A stretch of DNA of 34,787 nt from Brevibacillus massiliensis (GCF_000311785.1 NZ_HE978535.1:403433-438219), one strand, 5' to 3'; shown: positions 14,928 through 23,212, counted from the first letter of the stretch. Notes: generated from the sequence alone by a model not told the origin. Numbers and translations are program-made.

Positions 14928-16301
14928 ATGACACAACGTCGGATTGTCATCGCCGGAACGGGCAGCGGGGTAGGGAAAACCACGCTGACGATCGGTTTGA
15001 TGGCGGCACTGCAGCGCAGGGGACTGGTCGTGCAGGGCTTCAAATGTGGCCCTGACTACATCGATCCCAGTTATCACACGGCGGTAACCGGACGGGTTTC
15101 GCGCAACCTGGACAGCTGGATGCTGCCTGAGGATGCGGTCAAAGAGGTGTTTGCGCGCGGCAGCAGCGGCGCGGATATTTCCCTCATCGAAGGAGTGATG
15201 GGCTTTTTTGACGGCAAAAATCCGGCAAATAACGACGGCAGTACGGCCCATATCAGCCAGATTACAGAAAGCCCGGTGCTCCTGGTCGTCAACTGCCACA
15301 GCATGGCCCGCAGCGTCGCGGCCATCGTCAAAGGGTTTCAACACTTTGCCGAAGGCATCCGCATCGCCGGCGTCATCGCCAACAAAGTGGGCAGCGTCGG
15401 ACACTACCGCATCGTCAAAACAGCGGTGGAGCAGGAGTGCGGCATACCGGTCGTCGGCTATCTCCTGCGGGAAGCAGGCATCGCGATTCCGGAGCGCCAT
15501 CTCGGCCTGATTCCTTCGCTGGAGCGCGGGGAGCTGGACGGCTTCTTTGCCAAGCTGGCCGATCTGATCAGCGAGACGGTCGATCTGGATCAACTGCTGG
15601 CGATTGCAGAGGCGCCTGAATTAGATGCCAAGCCGGTTCTGTTCGCCACGCCGCCTGCACCGAAGCGGGTGAAAATAGCGGTTGCCAAGGATGCCGCCTT
15701 TCACTTTTACTATCCGGAAAATCTGGAACTGCTTGAACACTATGGCGCACAGTGCGTCTATTTTTCGCCGCTGGCGGGGGAGACGGTCCCGGCAGGAGTG
15801 CAGGGACTCTACCTCGGCGGCGGTTTTCCCGAAGAGTTTGCCAGTACGCTGTCGAGCGGCGAGAGCGTGCTTGCGTCGATCCGCCAGGCGGTGCAATCCG
15901 GGCTGCCCACGCTGGCGGAGTGCGGCGGTTTTATGTACCTGACGGAAGAGATCGAGACGACAGACGGCAGCCGTTATCCGATGGCCGGTGTGATCCCGGG
16001 CAAGGTAACGATGCAAACCAGGCTGGCCGCACTCGGCTACCGCGAAATCTTTGGCCGCGCCGGCAACTTCTTGCTGGGAGCAGATGCTGCGGCGAGAGGG
16101 CACGAGTTTCACTACTCCACCTTTGCAGCCCGCGGCGAATTCACTCCCGCCTATGAGACCAAAGGCATGCGCGGCGCCAAACAGGAAGGGTATCTGGCGG
16201 GCAACCTCGTCGCCGGGTACACGCATTTTCACTTTGGCTCCAACCCTGCGGTAGTCGTGCGCTGGATCGAGCAGTGCCGGGAGGTTCAGGCCTATGGGTA
16301 G
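14928..16301 (+). CDS. cbiA: Cobyrinate a,c-diamide synthase
   Basis: A 457-residue glutamine-dependent amidotransferase amidating the a and c side chains of cobyrinate. The N-terminal ATP domain has the P-loop GTGSGVGKT (10-18), FKCGPDYIDP, and LIEGVMGFFDG. The C-terminal class I glutaminase-like domain has GLYLGGGFPEEFA, the nucleophile Cys332 in AECGGFMYL, and HFHFGSNP near the end. ATG 14928 follows AAGGGGG. The in-frame TTG at 14907 lies within cbiG and adds no family sequence. Confidence 0.95.
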   Translation: MTQRRIVIAGTGSGVGKTTLTIGLMAALQRRGLVVQGFKCGPDYIDPSYHTAVTGRVSRNLDSWMLPEDAVKEVFARGSSGADISLIEGVMGFFDGKNPANNDGSTAHISQITESPVLLVVNCHSMARSVAAIVKGFQHFAEGIRIAGVIANKVGSVGHYRIVKTAVEQECGIPVVGYLLREAGIAIPERHLGLIPSLERGELDGFFAKLADLISETVDLDQLLAIAEAPELDAKPVLFATPPAPKRVKIAVAKDAAFHFYYPENLELLEHYGAQCVYFSPLAGETVPAGVQGLYLGGGFPEEFASTLSSGESVLASIRQAVQSGLPTLAECGGFMYLTEEIETTDGSRYPMAGVIPGKVTMQTRLAALGYREIFGRAGNFLLGADAAARGHEFHYSTFAARGEFTPAYETKGMRGAKQEGYLAGNLVAGYTHFHFGSNPAVVVRWIEQCREVQAYG

Positions 16302-17811
16302 GGCGCTTCCGCTGATGGTCCAGGGCACCAGCTCCGATGCCGGCAAGAGCGTGCTGGTGACAGCCCTCTGCCGGATTTTTGCGCAGGACGGCTATGCCAC
16401 GGCTCCCTTCAAGTCGCAAAACATGGCGCTGAACTCTTATGTGACGATCGACGGCAAGGAGATCGGCCGGGCACAAGGAGTCCAGGCTGAAGCGGCGGGG
16501 ATTGCCGCCACGACCGATATGAACCCGATCCTGATCAAACCCACCCGCGACCGGGAAGCCCAGATTGTCGTCCACGGCGAGCCCTACAAGCACATGCTGG
16601 CCACTGACTACCGCAGCGATTTTTTTGCGCAGGGATTGAAAATCATCCAGGACGCATACCAGCGGCTCGCCGATCGATATGATTGCATTGTCATCGAAGG
16701 GGCGGGCAGTCCGGCAGAGATCAATCTCAACGACCGCGAACTGGTCAACATGCGGGTGGCGCGGATGGCGAATGCACCGGTGATCCTGGTCAGCGATATC
16801 GAGCGGGGAGGAGTCTTCGCCAGTCTGGTCGGCACGCTGCAGCTGTTGGAGCCACAGGACCGGGATCGGGTAATCGGCGTAGTCATCAACAAGTTTCGCG
16901 GCGACCTCTCCCTGCTTAAGCCCGGGCTCGACTGGTTTGAGGAGTACACCGGAAAGCCTGTGATCGGGGTGCTTCCCTACCTGCCCAACCTGTATATCGA
17001 TGCGGAAGACTCCCTGATCCTGGAGACGTATCAAGCGAGGAGCGATCAGCCCAAAGAGATCGATATCGCTGTCATCCGCTACCCCCGCATCTCCAATTTT
17101 ACCGATGTCGACCCGTTTTTTGTCGAGCCGGACTGCGGTGTCCGCTTCGTGACACAGGTCAGCGATCTAAGGCAGCCGGATCTGATCATCCTGCCGGGCA
17201 GCAAAAATACGCTGGAAGATCTGCTGTTCCTCCGCGAATCGGGTCTGGAAGCGGCCGTCATCGACCGTGTGCGGAAGGGAACGGCGAAGCTGGTCGGACT
17301 GTGCGGCGGCTATCAAATGCTGGGGGAGCGGATCGAAGACCCGGATGAGGTGGAGTCGCCGCAGCGGCTGGTCGAGGGGATGGGGCTGGTGCCTGTCGCT
17401 ACCCGCCTGCTCAAGACCAAGACGACAAGCCAGTCTGCGGGCGTCATCCGGTTGGCTGATAGAGATTTGCAGGTAACCGGGTACGAGATTCACATGGGTG
17501 AGTCCCGGTACACAGGGGATGTCTCTCCGCTGATCGAGCTGCGGGAACACACCGATGGCGTATGGGACCGCAGCCGTGGCATCATGGGTACGTATTTTCA
17601 CGGGATTTTTCACAATGACGAGTTTCGGCATGAGCTGCTGGGTGACATTCGGCGTGAAAAAGGCTTACCTCCGATAGCGGAGCGCGTCTCTTTTGTACGC
17701 CTGCGGGAACAGGGGTTTGATCAGATTGCCGAAATGGTGAGGAGCCATGTCGATCTGCCATACGTCTATGAAAAGATGAGACAGTTTCAACAGGAAAGGC
17801 AGGAGAGGTAG
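16294..17811 (+). CDS. cobQ: Cobyric acid synthase (CobQ/CbiP)
   Basis: A 505-residue amidotransferase that amidates positions b, d, e and g of adenosylcobyrinate a,c-diamide. It has the modified P-loop GTSSDAGKS (11-19), PFKSQNMALNSYV, a VIEGAGSPAEINL block, SDIERGGVFASLVGT, and the glutaminase nucleophile Cys337 in GLCGGYQMLG with His436 in YFHGIF. Length matches the family. The start overlaps cbiA by 8 bases. In anaerobic-pathway nomenclature this is cbiP. Confidence 0.95.
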   Translation: MGRALPLMVQGTSSDAGKSVLVTALCRIFAQDGYATAPFKSQNMALNSYVTIDGKEIGRAQGVQAEAAGIAATTDMNPILIKPTRDREAQIVVHGEPYKHMLATDYRSDFFAQGLKIIQDAYQRLADRYDCIVIEGAGSPAEINLNDRELVNMRVARMANAPVILVSDIERGGVFASLVGTLQLLEPQDRDRVIGVVINKFRGDLSLLKPGLDWFEEYTGKPVIGVLPYLPNLYIDAEDSLILETYQARSDQPKEIDIAVIRYPRISNFTDVDPFFVEPDCGVRFVTQVSDLRQPDLIILPGSKNTLEDLLFLRESGLEAAVIDRVRKGTAKLVGLCGGYQMLGERIEDPDEVESPQRLVEGMGLVPVATRLLKTKTTSQSAGVIRLADRDLQVTGYEIHMGESRYTGDVSPLIELREHTDGVWDRSRGIMGTYFHGIFHNDEFRHELLGDIRREKGLPPIAERVSFVRLREQGFDQIAEMVRSHVDLPYVYEKMRQFQQERQER

Positions 17812-17813
17812 AA

Positions 17814-18860
17814 ATGAAGTGGATGCAACAGGTGCCGCCGCTCGATTTCGCATCCGGGGAAGCGGCCAGGATGCATATCGACCAATTGACCAAACCGACG
17901 GGCAGTCTGGGGCGGTTGGAGGAGCTGGCCATCCAATTGGCCAAAATAACCGGAGAGCCGTTTCCGCAAGTATCGCCGCCCGGCGTGATCGTCTTCGCCG
18001 GGGATCACGGCATTGTGAAGGAGGGAGTCTCCGCCTATCCGCAGGAGGTTACGGCCCAGATGGTGCTGAACTTTACAGGCGGCGGGGCAGCCATCAACGT
18101 TTTCTCCCGCCAGATCGGCGCGCTGCTGCAGGTAGTGGATGTAGGCGTTGCCAGCGATCTGTCGGCAGAAGAGGTGATCTCGCGGAAAATCAGGTACGGC
18201 ACCGGCAATTTTTTGCATGAAGATGCGATGACCAGAGAGGAAGCAGCCGCCAGCCTTGAAGCCGGGGCGGATTGTGCCAGGCAGATGATCCAGCAGGGGG
18301 CCAGGCTGCTGATTTTAGGGGAAATGGGGATCGGCAATACGACGCCCAGCAGCGCAATGCTGGCTGTGCTCACCGGAGAGCCGGTAGAGGATGTCGTCGG
18401 CAGGGGAACCGGCCTTGCAGATGGCGCGCTGCTCCGCAAGAAGCAGATTATTCGGCAGGCGATCGAGTCCCGGCAGGCTGATCCCGCCGATCCGCTCGAC
18501 GTCCTGGCAAAACTGGGCGGACTGGAGATCGGTGCGATGGCGGGAGCGATGCTGCAGGCGGCTGCCATGCGAGTGCCGATTTTGGTGGACGGATTTATCT
18601 CGACCGTTGCCGCCCTGCTCGCAGTTAGGATCGAGCCGCGAATCACTGACTTCATGATCGTCGGCCACCAGTCGCAAGAGCCCGGACACAAACAGGCCTT
18701 GTCCCACCTGCGCAAACAGCCCCTGCTGGATCTTGAGCTGCGTCTCGGCGAAGGGACGGGCGCTGCGCTTGCCTTTCCGCTCGTCGAGGCGGCGACGCGG
18801 ATGCTCCGCGAGATGGCCACCTTCCATTCCGCCGGGATCGCGGGGAAAACCGAAGCGTAA
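17814..18860 (+). CDS. cobT: Nicotinate-nucleotide:dimethylbenzimidazole phosphoribosyltransferase
   Basis: A 348-residue enzyme that makes alpha-ribazole phosphate from a benzimidazole base and nicotinate mononucleotide. Motifs: LTKPTGSLGRLEELA, FAGDHGIVKEGVSAYPQEVT, GGGAAINVF, GEMGIGNTTPSSAM, and GEGTGAALAFPL with the catalytic Glu at residue 313. It starts 2 bases after cobQ, with GGAGAGG upstream. It activates the lower ligand, but the genes that join it to the corrinoid (cobU/cobP, cobS) are not in this window. Confidence 0.95.
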   Translation: MKWMQQVPPLDFASGEAARMHIDQLTKPTGSLGRLEELAIQLAKITGEPFPQVSPPGVIVFAGDHGIVKEGVSAYPQEVTAQMVLNFTGGGAAINVFSRQIGALLQVVDVGVASDLSAEEVISRKIRYGTGNFLHEDAMTREEAAASLEAGADCARQMIQQGARLLILGEMGIGNTTPSSAMLAVLTGEPVEDVVGRGTGLADGALLRKKQIIRQAIESRQADPADPLDVLAKLGGLEIGAMAGAMLQAAAMRVPILVDGFISTVAALLAVRIEPRITDFMIVGHQSQEPGHKQALSHLRKQPLLDLELRLGEGTGAALAFPLVEAATRMLREMATFHSAGIAGKTEA

Positions 18861-18898
18861 TCAGCCCAGCCATAACAGAGGAAAGGATTGAGCGGCTA

Positions 18899-19450
18899 AT
18901 GGGTCGAAGCAGAGAGAATCAGCGTGGACTTACCCTCGTCTATACGGGAGACGGGAAAGGGAAGACGACATCCGCCTTGGGATTGGCCCTGCGCGGCATC
19001 GGGCGGGGATTTAATGTAAAAATATTCCAATTCATCAAATCGCCGGAGCGCTCTTATGGCGAACAGATCGCCCTCAAGAAGCTGGGTGTAGAGATGGTCC
19101 AATTGGGGATCGGCTTTACCTGGACAAAGACGCCGGAAGAGCATCGCGAAGCGCTGCGAACCGGCTGGCCGCGGGCCAAGGAGGCGGTCATGAGCGGCGA
19201 ATACGATCTCGTCATCCTCGACGAGTTAAACAATGCCCTGGCGATCAGCAGCTTTCCGGTCGACGACGTCCTGCCGCTCGCCGAGGTGCTTGAGTTGATC
19301 CAGAGCCGCCCCAAACACGTGCATCTGGTGATTACCGGCAGAAACGCCAAAGACGAGGTCAAGGCGGCAGCCGATCTCGTCTCCGTGGTCGAGGCCGAAA
19401 AGCATTATTATAATGAAGGAATTCCGGCCGTGTACGGAATTGAATTTTAG
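18899..19450 (+). CDS. cobO: Corrinoid ATP:Co(I) adenosyltransferase, CobA/CobO/BtuR type
   Basis: A 183-residue P-loop adenosyltransferase forming the Co-C bond. It shows VYTGDGKGKTTSALGLALR (P-loop 16-24), the FIKSPERSYGE segment, the FTWTK loop, LVILDELNNAL and HVHLVITGRNA. The C-terminal part of some homologues ends EHPY; here it is a short PAVYGIEF ending. ATG 18899 is preceded by GAGGAAAGG at a somewhat long 11 bases; no better start was found. Substrate Co(I) must be made by a reductase, so the flavoprotein gene directly downstream is suggestive. Confidence 0.92.
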   Translation: MGRSRENQRGLTLVYTGDGKGKTTSALGLALRGIGRGFNVKIFQFIKSPERSYGEQIALKKLGVEMVQLGIGFTWTKTPEEHREALRTGWPRAKEAVMSGEYDLVILDELNNALAISSFPVDDVLPLAEVLELIQSRPKHVHLVITGRNAKDEVKAAADLVSVVEAEKHYYNEGIPAVYGIEF

Positions 19451-19464
19451 GAGTGAACGTGTCC

Positions 19465-20022
19465 ATGTCGATCATGCAGATCTTGAAGGAGCGGCGGGCG
19501 GTGCGCAACTACGAGCAGCGCGAGGTGGAAGAGGAGAAAATCAAGCTGCTGTTGGAAGCGGCGACGTGGACGCCCAACGACCGCTTGCGGGAACCGTGGC
19601 ATTTTTACGTCATCCGCGGCGAGGCCAAAGAGCGCTATCGGCAGATCGCAGTCGATTACCTGCACGAGCGTTTTCCGGCCAAACCCCACCTCGTGCAAAG
19701 CTCTGTGGAAGTGATCGATCATACCCCATTGATAATTGTCGTCACCTCCGATATCATTCCAGATGATGAAGACTCATCAGAAGATAATGAATTCGCCGTC
19801 TGCTGTGCGATCCATTCGATGTGGCTGATGGCCAAGGAATTGGGTTTAGGCCTGGTGTGGAGGACGAGAGGGGTCGGACTGGTCCGCGACAAGCGGCTCT
19901 ATGAATTTATCGGTTCGCCCGAATCTGCAAAAGTGATCGGAACCGTGTTCATCGGCTATCCTGCTGCCGAAGTCCCGGCCACCACCCGTACGCCGTATAC
20001 CGAAAAAACCACATGGATGTAG
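19465..20022 (+). CDS. Nitroreductase-family flavoprotein in the cobalamin operon
   Basis: A 185-residue FMN-binding nitroreductase-fold protein. It shows an RRAVRNY motif near the N-terminus, LLEAATWTPNDRLREPWHFYVI, a central AVCCAIHSMWLMAKELGLGLVW helix, and a C-terminal VIGTVFIGYPAAE strand. Such proteins use NAD(P)H to reduce small molecules; BluB, the aerobic dimethylbenzimidazole synthase, is a distant relative. Location right after the adenosyltransferase suggests corrinoid Co(II) reduction or lower-ligand chemistry, but this is inference. Starts GTG 19453, GTG 19459 and ATG 19465 are all possible; AGGAG is at 19449-19453, and ATG 19465 best fits the conserved N-terminus. Confidence 0.82.
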   Translation: MSIMQILKERRAVRNYEQREVEEEKIKLLLEAATWTPNDRLREPWHFYVIRGEAKERYRQIAVDYLHERFPAKPHLVQSSVEVIDHTPLIIVVTSDIIPDDEDSSEDNEFAVCCAIHSMWLMAKELGLGLVWRTRGVGLVRDKRLYEFIGSPESAKVIGTVFIGYPAAEVPATTRTPYTEKTTWM

Positions 20023-20068
20023 AAGCCCAACCGGCGATCAATGGCAGCCGGCGGGAGAGAGGGAACAG

Positions 20069-20773
20069 ATGTCACAGCCATTTCGTCATGGAGTTTTTTA
20101 TCGGTCACATGTGTGGCCCGAGCTGAGTGTGGAGTTAAAGCAGCAGCATCTGCTCATCCGCACTGCCATCCCCATGGAAACGCTGAGCAGCGCGCTGTGG
20201 GGCGGGGGACTGTCCAGCGCCCACACGTTTGTCAACTGGTACGTGGACAAGACTTACCGCAGTACAGACCCGGCAGCCCGGATGCGGGAGCAAATCGAAC
20301 AGTGGGGCTACCAGCTAGATGCGACGATCGGCTTGCAAACGGCGGCAAAGCTGACCCATGCCGCTGTTGCCGAGGAGGCGGGGGACGCCTTTGACATGGT
20401 CTGCTGCACGACAGCAGGCACGAGCAATGCTGCCCGTGCAGGAAAGGCAGAACGGATTTTTTCCGCCTATCAATCCGGGACGATTAACACGTTTTTGTTC
20501 GTCAACGGCCGGATGACTCCGGCTGCGATGGTCAATGCCCTGCTCACGGCAAGTGAAGCCAAGGCGGCGGCTCTGCAGGACTTGCAGCTGTTGACGAATA
20601 CGGGGGAGATCGCTACGGGAACGACAAGCGATTCGTTTGTCCTCGCTGTCAGCCAGCAGGGTTATCCGCAGCTTCATCCGTACGCCGGCACGGCGACGAC
20701 GATCGGGGACGCTGCAGCCAGGCTGGTCTATCAAACGGTGCGTGAAGCGGCAGCGACACAGAGGGAGGAGTAG
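20069..20773 (+). CDS. cbiZ: Adenosylcobinamide amidohydrolase CbiZ
   Basis: A 234-residue enzyme that removes the aminopropanol arm of adenosylcobinamide (and in some species pseudocobalamin) to give adenosylcobyric acid for re-use by CbiB. Diagnostic blocks are LSSALWGGGLSSAHTFVNWYV, VCCTTAGTSNAARAG, and TGTTSDSFVLAVSQQG. ATG 20069 is preceded by GAGAGGGA. Gap to the preceding gene is 46 bases. Its presence beside cbiB shows that salvage and de novo synthesis are controlled together here. Confidence 0.93.
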   Translation: MSQPFRHGVFYRSHVWPELSVELKQQHLLIRTAIPMETLSSALWGGGLSSAHTFVNWYVDKTYRSTDPAARMREQIEQWGYQLDATIGLQTAAKLTHAAVAEEAGDAFDMVCCTTAGTSNAARAGKAERIFSAYQSGTINTFLFVNGRMTPAAMVNALLTASEAKAAALQDLQLLTNTGEIATGTTSDSFVLAVSQQGYPQLHPYAGTATTIGDAAARLVYQTVREAAATQREE

Positions 20774-20777
20774 CGCG

Positions 20778-21728
20778 GTGATGGCTGTTCATCTGCTGTG
20801 CGCCTACCTCTTGGATCGGCTGATCGGCGACCCGCGCTGGCTCCCCCATCCGGTCGTCTGCATGGGGTGGGTGATCACCCGTCTGGAGCAGGCGATCCGT
20901 CGCCGCTTTACCCGCGCGGCTTCATTAAAATGGGCAGGAATGCTTTTTCCGCTGCTCTTGGTGGGCGGCTCTTACCTGGTCGTTTGGCTGCTGCTAAAGG
21001 GCCTGGCTATGCTACATCCCTGGCTGGCCTGGGCGGCGGAGGTCTGGCTCATCTCGACGACGATCGCCACCAAGGGGTTGGCTGAAGCAGGGATGAACAT
21101 TTACGCCAAATTGCAAGCGGGCGATCTTCCGGCGGCGCGAAGCGAGCTGGCGATGGTCGTCGGCCGGGACACCGAGCAGCTTGAAGAGCCGGAGATCGTC
21201 CGCGGGGCCGTGGAGACGGTGGCGGAAAATATCGTCGACGCGATTCTCTCCCCGCTGTTCTACGCGGCGATTGGCGGGGCTCCGCTGGCAATGGCCTATC
21301 GGGCGGCCAACACGCTGGACTCGATGGTTGGCTATAAAAACGAGCGATACGAGCATCTGGGCTGGGCATCGGCCCGCTTTGACGACCTCGCCAATTACAT
21401 ACCGGCAAGGATAGGCGCGCTCCTGATCGTCGCGGCCAGTTGGCTGAAACGGTTGCACTGGCGCCAGGCATGGCTGGTGATCCGCCGCGACGCCCGCCTG
21501 CATCCCAGCCCGAACAGCGGCTTTTCCGAGGCGGGAGTGGCTGGTGCGCTGGGTGTGCAGCTTGGCGGATTGAATTACTACAAGGGAGTGCCTTCCGACC
21601 GGGCGCGTTTGGGGGATCCGAACAGGCCGCTGCAAGCGGACGACATCCCGCAAACCGTATCATTGATGTATCTCGTCTCCGTTCTGTTCGTCTGTCTGTG
21701 CGCAGGTGTGCTGCTTGTCCTGCGATGA
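20778..21728 (+). CDS. cbiB: Adenosylcobinamide-phosphate synthase CbiB
   Basis: A 316-residue polytopic membrane protein condensing adenosylcobyric acid with aminopropanol or its phosphate. Visible: LLDRLIGDPRWLPHPVVCMGW, a loop with ARSELAMVVGRDTEQLEEPEIVRGAVETVAENIVD, APLAMAYRAANTLDSMVGYKNERYEHLGWASARFDD, and the late SPNSGFSEAGVAGALGVQLGG. The start is GTG 20778, with GGGAGGAG 7 bases upstream; ATG 20781 is the next codon. The upstream open frame from 20637 lies within cbiZ and is not part of the protein. Last gene of the riboswitch-controlled operon. Confidence 0.93.
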   Translation: MMAVHLLCAYLLDRLIGDPRWLPHPVVCMGWVITRLEQAIRRRFTRAASLKWAGMLFPLLLVGGSYLVVWLLLKGLAMLHPWLAWAAEVWLISTTIATKGLAEAGMNIYAKLQAGDLPAARSELAMVVGRDTEQLEEPEIVRGAVETVAENIVDAILSPLFYAAIGGAPLAMAYRAANTLDSMVGYKNERYEHLGWASARFDDLANYIPARIGALLIVAASWLKRLHWRQAWLVIRRDARLHPSPNSGFSEAGVAGALGVQLGGLNYYKGVPSDRARLGDPNRPLQADDIPQTVSLMYLVSVLFVCLCAGVLLVLR

Positions 21729-21735
21729 CCGACGG

Positions 21736-21766
21736 AAAACGAGCAGGCCGCCGCTCTGTGCCTGCT
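21736..21766 (-). terminator. Possible intrinsic terminator for madLM
   Basis: On the minus strand AGCAGGC and GCCTGCT (21742-21748 and 21760-21766) form a 7-bp stem. It is followed by CGTTTTCC, a short T-run (21736-21739). It lies between the convergent cbiB and madM genes. The T-run is short, so strength is uncertain. Confidence 0.45.
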
Positions 21767-21812
21767 ACCCGCCGGGTGACGTGCGTCCGCAATAAAGCGC
21801 GGCAGGGCGCTC

Positions 21813-22577
21813 CTAGCCAAACAGGGACCTCGTCGCCAGAAACAACAGGGACGGGCACAAGAGGCAGCCAAGTCCCGTGTAAAAGGTTGCCGTCACGGCG
21901 CCGTAGGGGACCAGCTTGGGGTCTGTCGCCGCCAATCCTCCCGCGACACCGCTTGTCGTGCCCATCAACCCGCCGAACACGAGTGCGGTGCGGGGGTTGT
22001 CCAGACCGATATACCTGGCGACAAACGGCGTCCCGATCATCACTAAAATCGATTTTACCAATCCGGCCGCTATGCTCAAGGCAACGACGTCCGAACTGGC
22101 CCCGACGGCCGCTCCGGTCACCGGTCCCACTATGTACGTGACGGCGCCGGCACCTATCGTCGTCAAGCTGACCGCATCCGTATATCCGAATGACAGCGCT
22201 ATCAACACTCCGACTAAAAAAGAGATGACAACTCCCAGAAACAGGGCGACAACCCCGCTCACTCCGGCCCTTTTCACTTCATCGAAGCTGGCGCCAAAAG
22301 CGGTTGCCACAATCGCAAAGTCGCGCAGCATCCCGCCGCCCATCAAACCAATCCCGGAAAAAAATGAAACGTCAGCGAGCCCTTTTTCGCCGCCTGTAGT
22401 GATACCCCCCAGGTAAGCAAGAATGAGTCCGAATATGATGGCGATTGCGGAGCCGTGAATTCTTCCCTTGGTGAGTTTGCCGGAAATCTGATAGGAGATG
22501 TACATCACGATCCCAATGACCGCAAAAGCCGTTACGAGTCCATTGCTTTTAAAGATGGAAAGAAGCATGTCCAGCAT
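21813..22577 (-). CDS. madM: Malonate transporter subunit MadM
   Basis: A 254-residue, highly hydrophobic protein, the large subunit of the two-component MadLM malonate carrier. It has GITTGGEKGLADVSFFSGIGLMGGGMLRDFAIVATAFGA near the N-terminal third, then TIGAGAVTYIVGPVTGAAVGASSDVVALSIAAG, and a VFGGLMGTTSGVAGGLAATDPKLVPYGA block, all typical of MadM. Known carriers of this type bring in malonate with cations in Malonomonas and Pseudomonas. ATG follows GGAGG, 2 bases after the madL stop. Divergent from the mdc operon. Confidence 0.92.
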   Translation of the reverse strand: MLDMLLSIFKSNGLVTAFAVIGIVMYISYQISGKLTKGRIHGSAIAIIFGLILAYLGGITTGGEKGLADVSFFSGIGLMGGGMLRDFAIVATAFGASFDEVKRAGVSGVVALFLGVVISFLVGVLIALSFGYTDAVSLTTIGAGAVTYIVGPVTGAAVGASSDVVALSIAAGLVKSILVMIGTPFVARYIGLDNPRTALVFGGLMGTTSGVAGGLAATDPKLVPYGAVTATFYTGLGCLLCPSLLFLATRSLFG

Positions 22578-22579
22578 GG

Positions 22580-22969
22580 TTATGCCTCCTCTACTTCGTT
22601 AATAAACTCCTGTTTTGCCTGCCCGATCCTGCTTACGACCGGTACCAGGGCAGCACAGACGACGGTTGCGCCGACACCGGCCAGCAGTGCCACCGGCCCG
22701 CCTTTTACCGCCGCGACTACATTCTGCTGGGAAGCCATCGCGACGACGATCGGAATGTACATGGAACTCCAAAAAGACAGCCCTTCCTGTGACTTGATGT
22801 TCAACTTGTTCTTTTTCGACAAATAATCGACCAGCAATACCAACATCAGCATCGCGATGCCAACACCGCCGACATTGGCTTTCACCCCGACGAGCTTTCC
22901 CAGCAAATCCCCGAGGAAAACCCCCACCAGCATGCAAATGGACAGCAGTGAAACCCCGTAAATGACCAA
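22580..22969 (-). CDS. madL: Malonate transporter subunit MadL
   Basis: The small subunit of the malonate carrier, 129 residues with about four membrane helices. Hallmarks: VIYGVSLLSICMLVGVFLGDLLGKLVGVKANVGGVGIAMLMLVLLVDYL, then SSMYIPIVVAMASQQNVVAAVKGGPVALLAG. The frame is open to TTG 23011. The preferred start is TTG at 22967-22969, which has AGGTG about 7 bases upstream and gives the family-typical N-terminus (VIYG as residues 2-5); the extra 14 upstream residues are not family-like. Confidence 0.9.
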   Translation of the reverse strand: MVIYGVSLLSICMLVGVFLGDLLGKLVGVKANVGGVGIAMLMLVLLVDYLSKKNKLNIKSQEGLSFWSSMYIPIVVAMASQQNVVAAVKGGPVALLAGVGATVVCAALVPVVSRIGQAKQEFINEVEEA

Positions 22970-23052
22970 CCGCAAACACCTCGCTTCAGCGTTTTTATTC
23001 GTTGATCGCAAGTAGGCAACGCCCTGTTCTGTGAAAAGAGACGTTAATCTAC

Positions 23053-23065
23053 TGTCGACATTATA
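23053..23065 (-). promoter_or_regulatory. madLM -10 box with adjacent TGTCGACA operator candidate
   Basis: Reading the minus strand, TATAAT (complement of 23060-23065) is followed directly by the palindrome TGTCGACA (23053-23060). No good -35 was found at 16-18 bases, so activation may be needed. The same GTCGACA core recurs at 23167-23174 beside the divergent promoter, suggesting a common regulator, most simply the GntR protein encoded next door. Confidence 0.5.
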
Positions 23066-23128
23066 CTTAAGACAATAGTAGTGGGATGACAGAAAAATTG
23101 CAATTATTTTCGTAAAATATAAAAAATA

Positions 23129-23174
23129 TTGAATCGACGAATTTTACAGGTTATAATTTAACCGACAGTCGACA
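23129..23174 (+). promoter_or_regulatory. Promoter of the gntR-mdc operon with AGTCGACA operator candidate
   Basis: TTGAAT (23129-23134) and a perfect TATAAT (23152-23157) are 17 bases apart. AGTCGACA (23167-23174) lies about 10 bases after the -10 box, over the expected start of transcription, and a related ATCGACGA overlaps the spacer at 23133-23140. This layout fits autoregulation by the GntR/FCD protein, relieved by malonate or a derivative; the ligand is inferred. Confidence 0.6.
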
Positions 23175-23212
23175 ATTTTCATTTCGTTCATTCTATTTGA
23201 AGGAGGTATTGC

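Noticed and set aside
21440-22141. Plus-strand open frame across cbiB and madM
   Set aside because: It runs through the end of cbiB and the antisense of madM; the sequence is Arg/Ser/Pro-rich and unlike any family.
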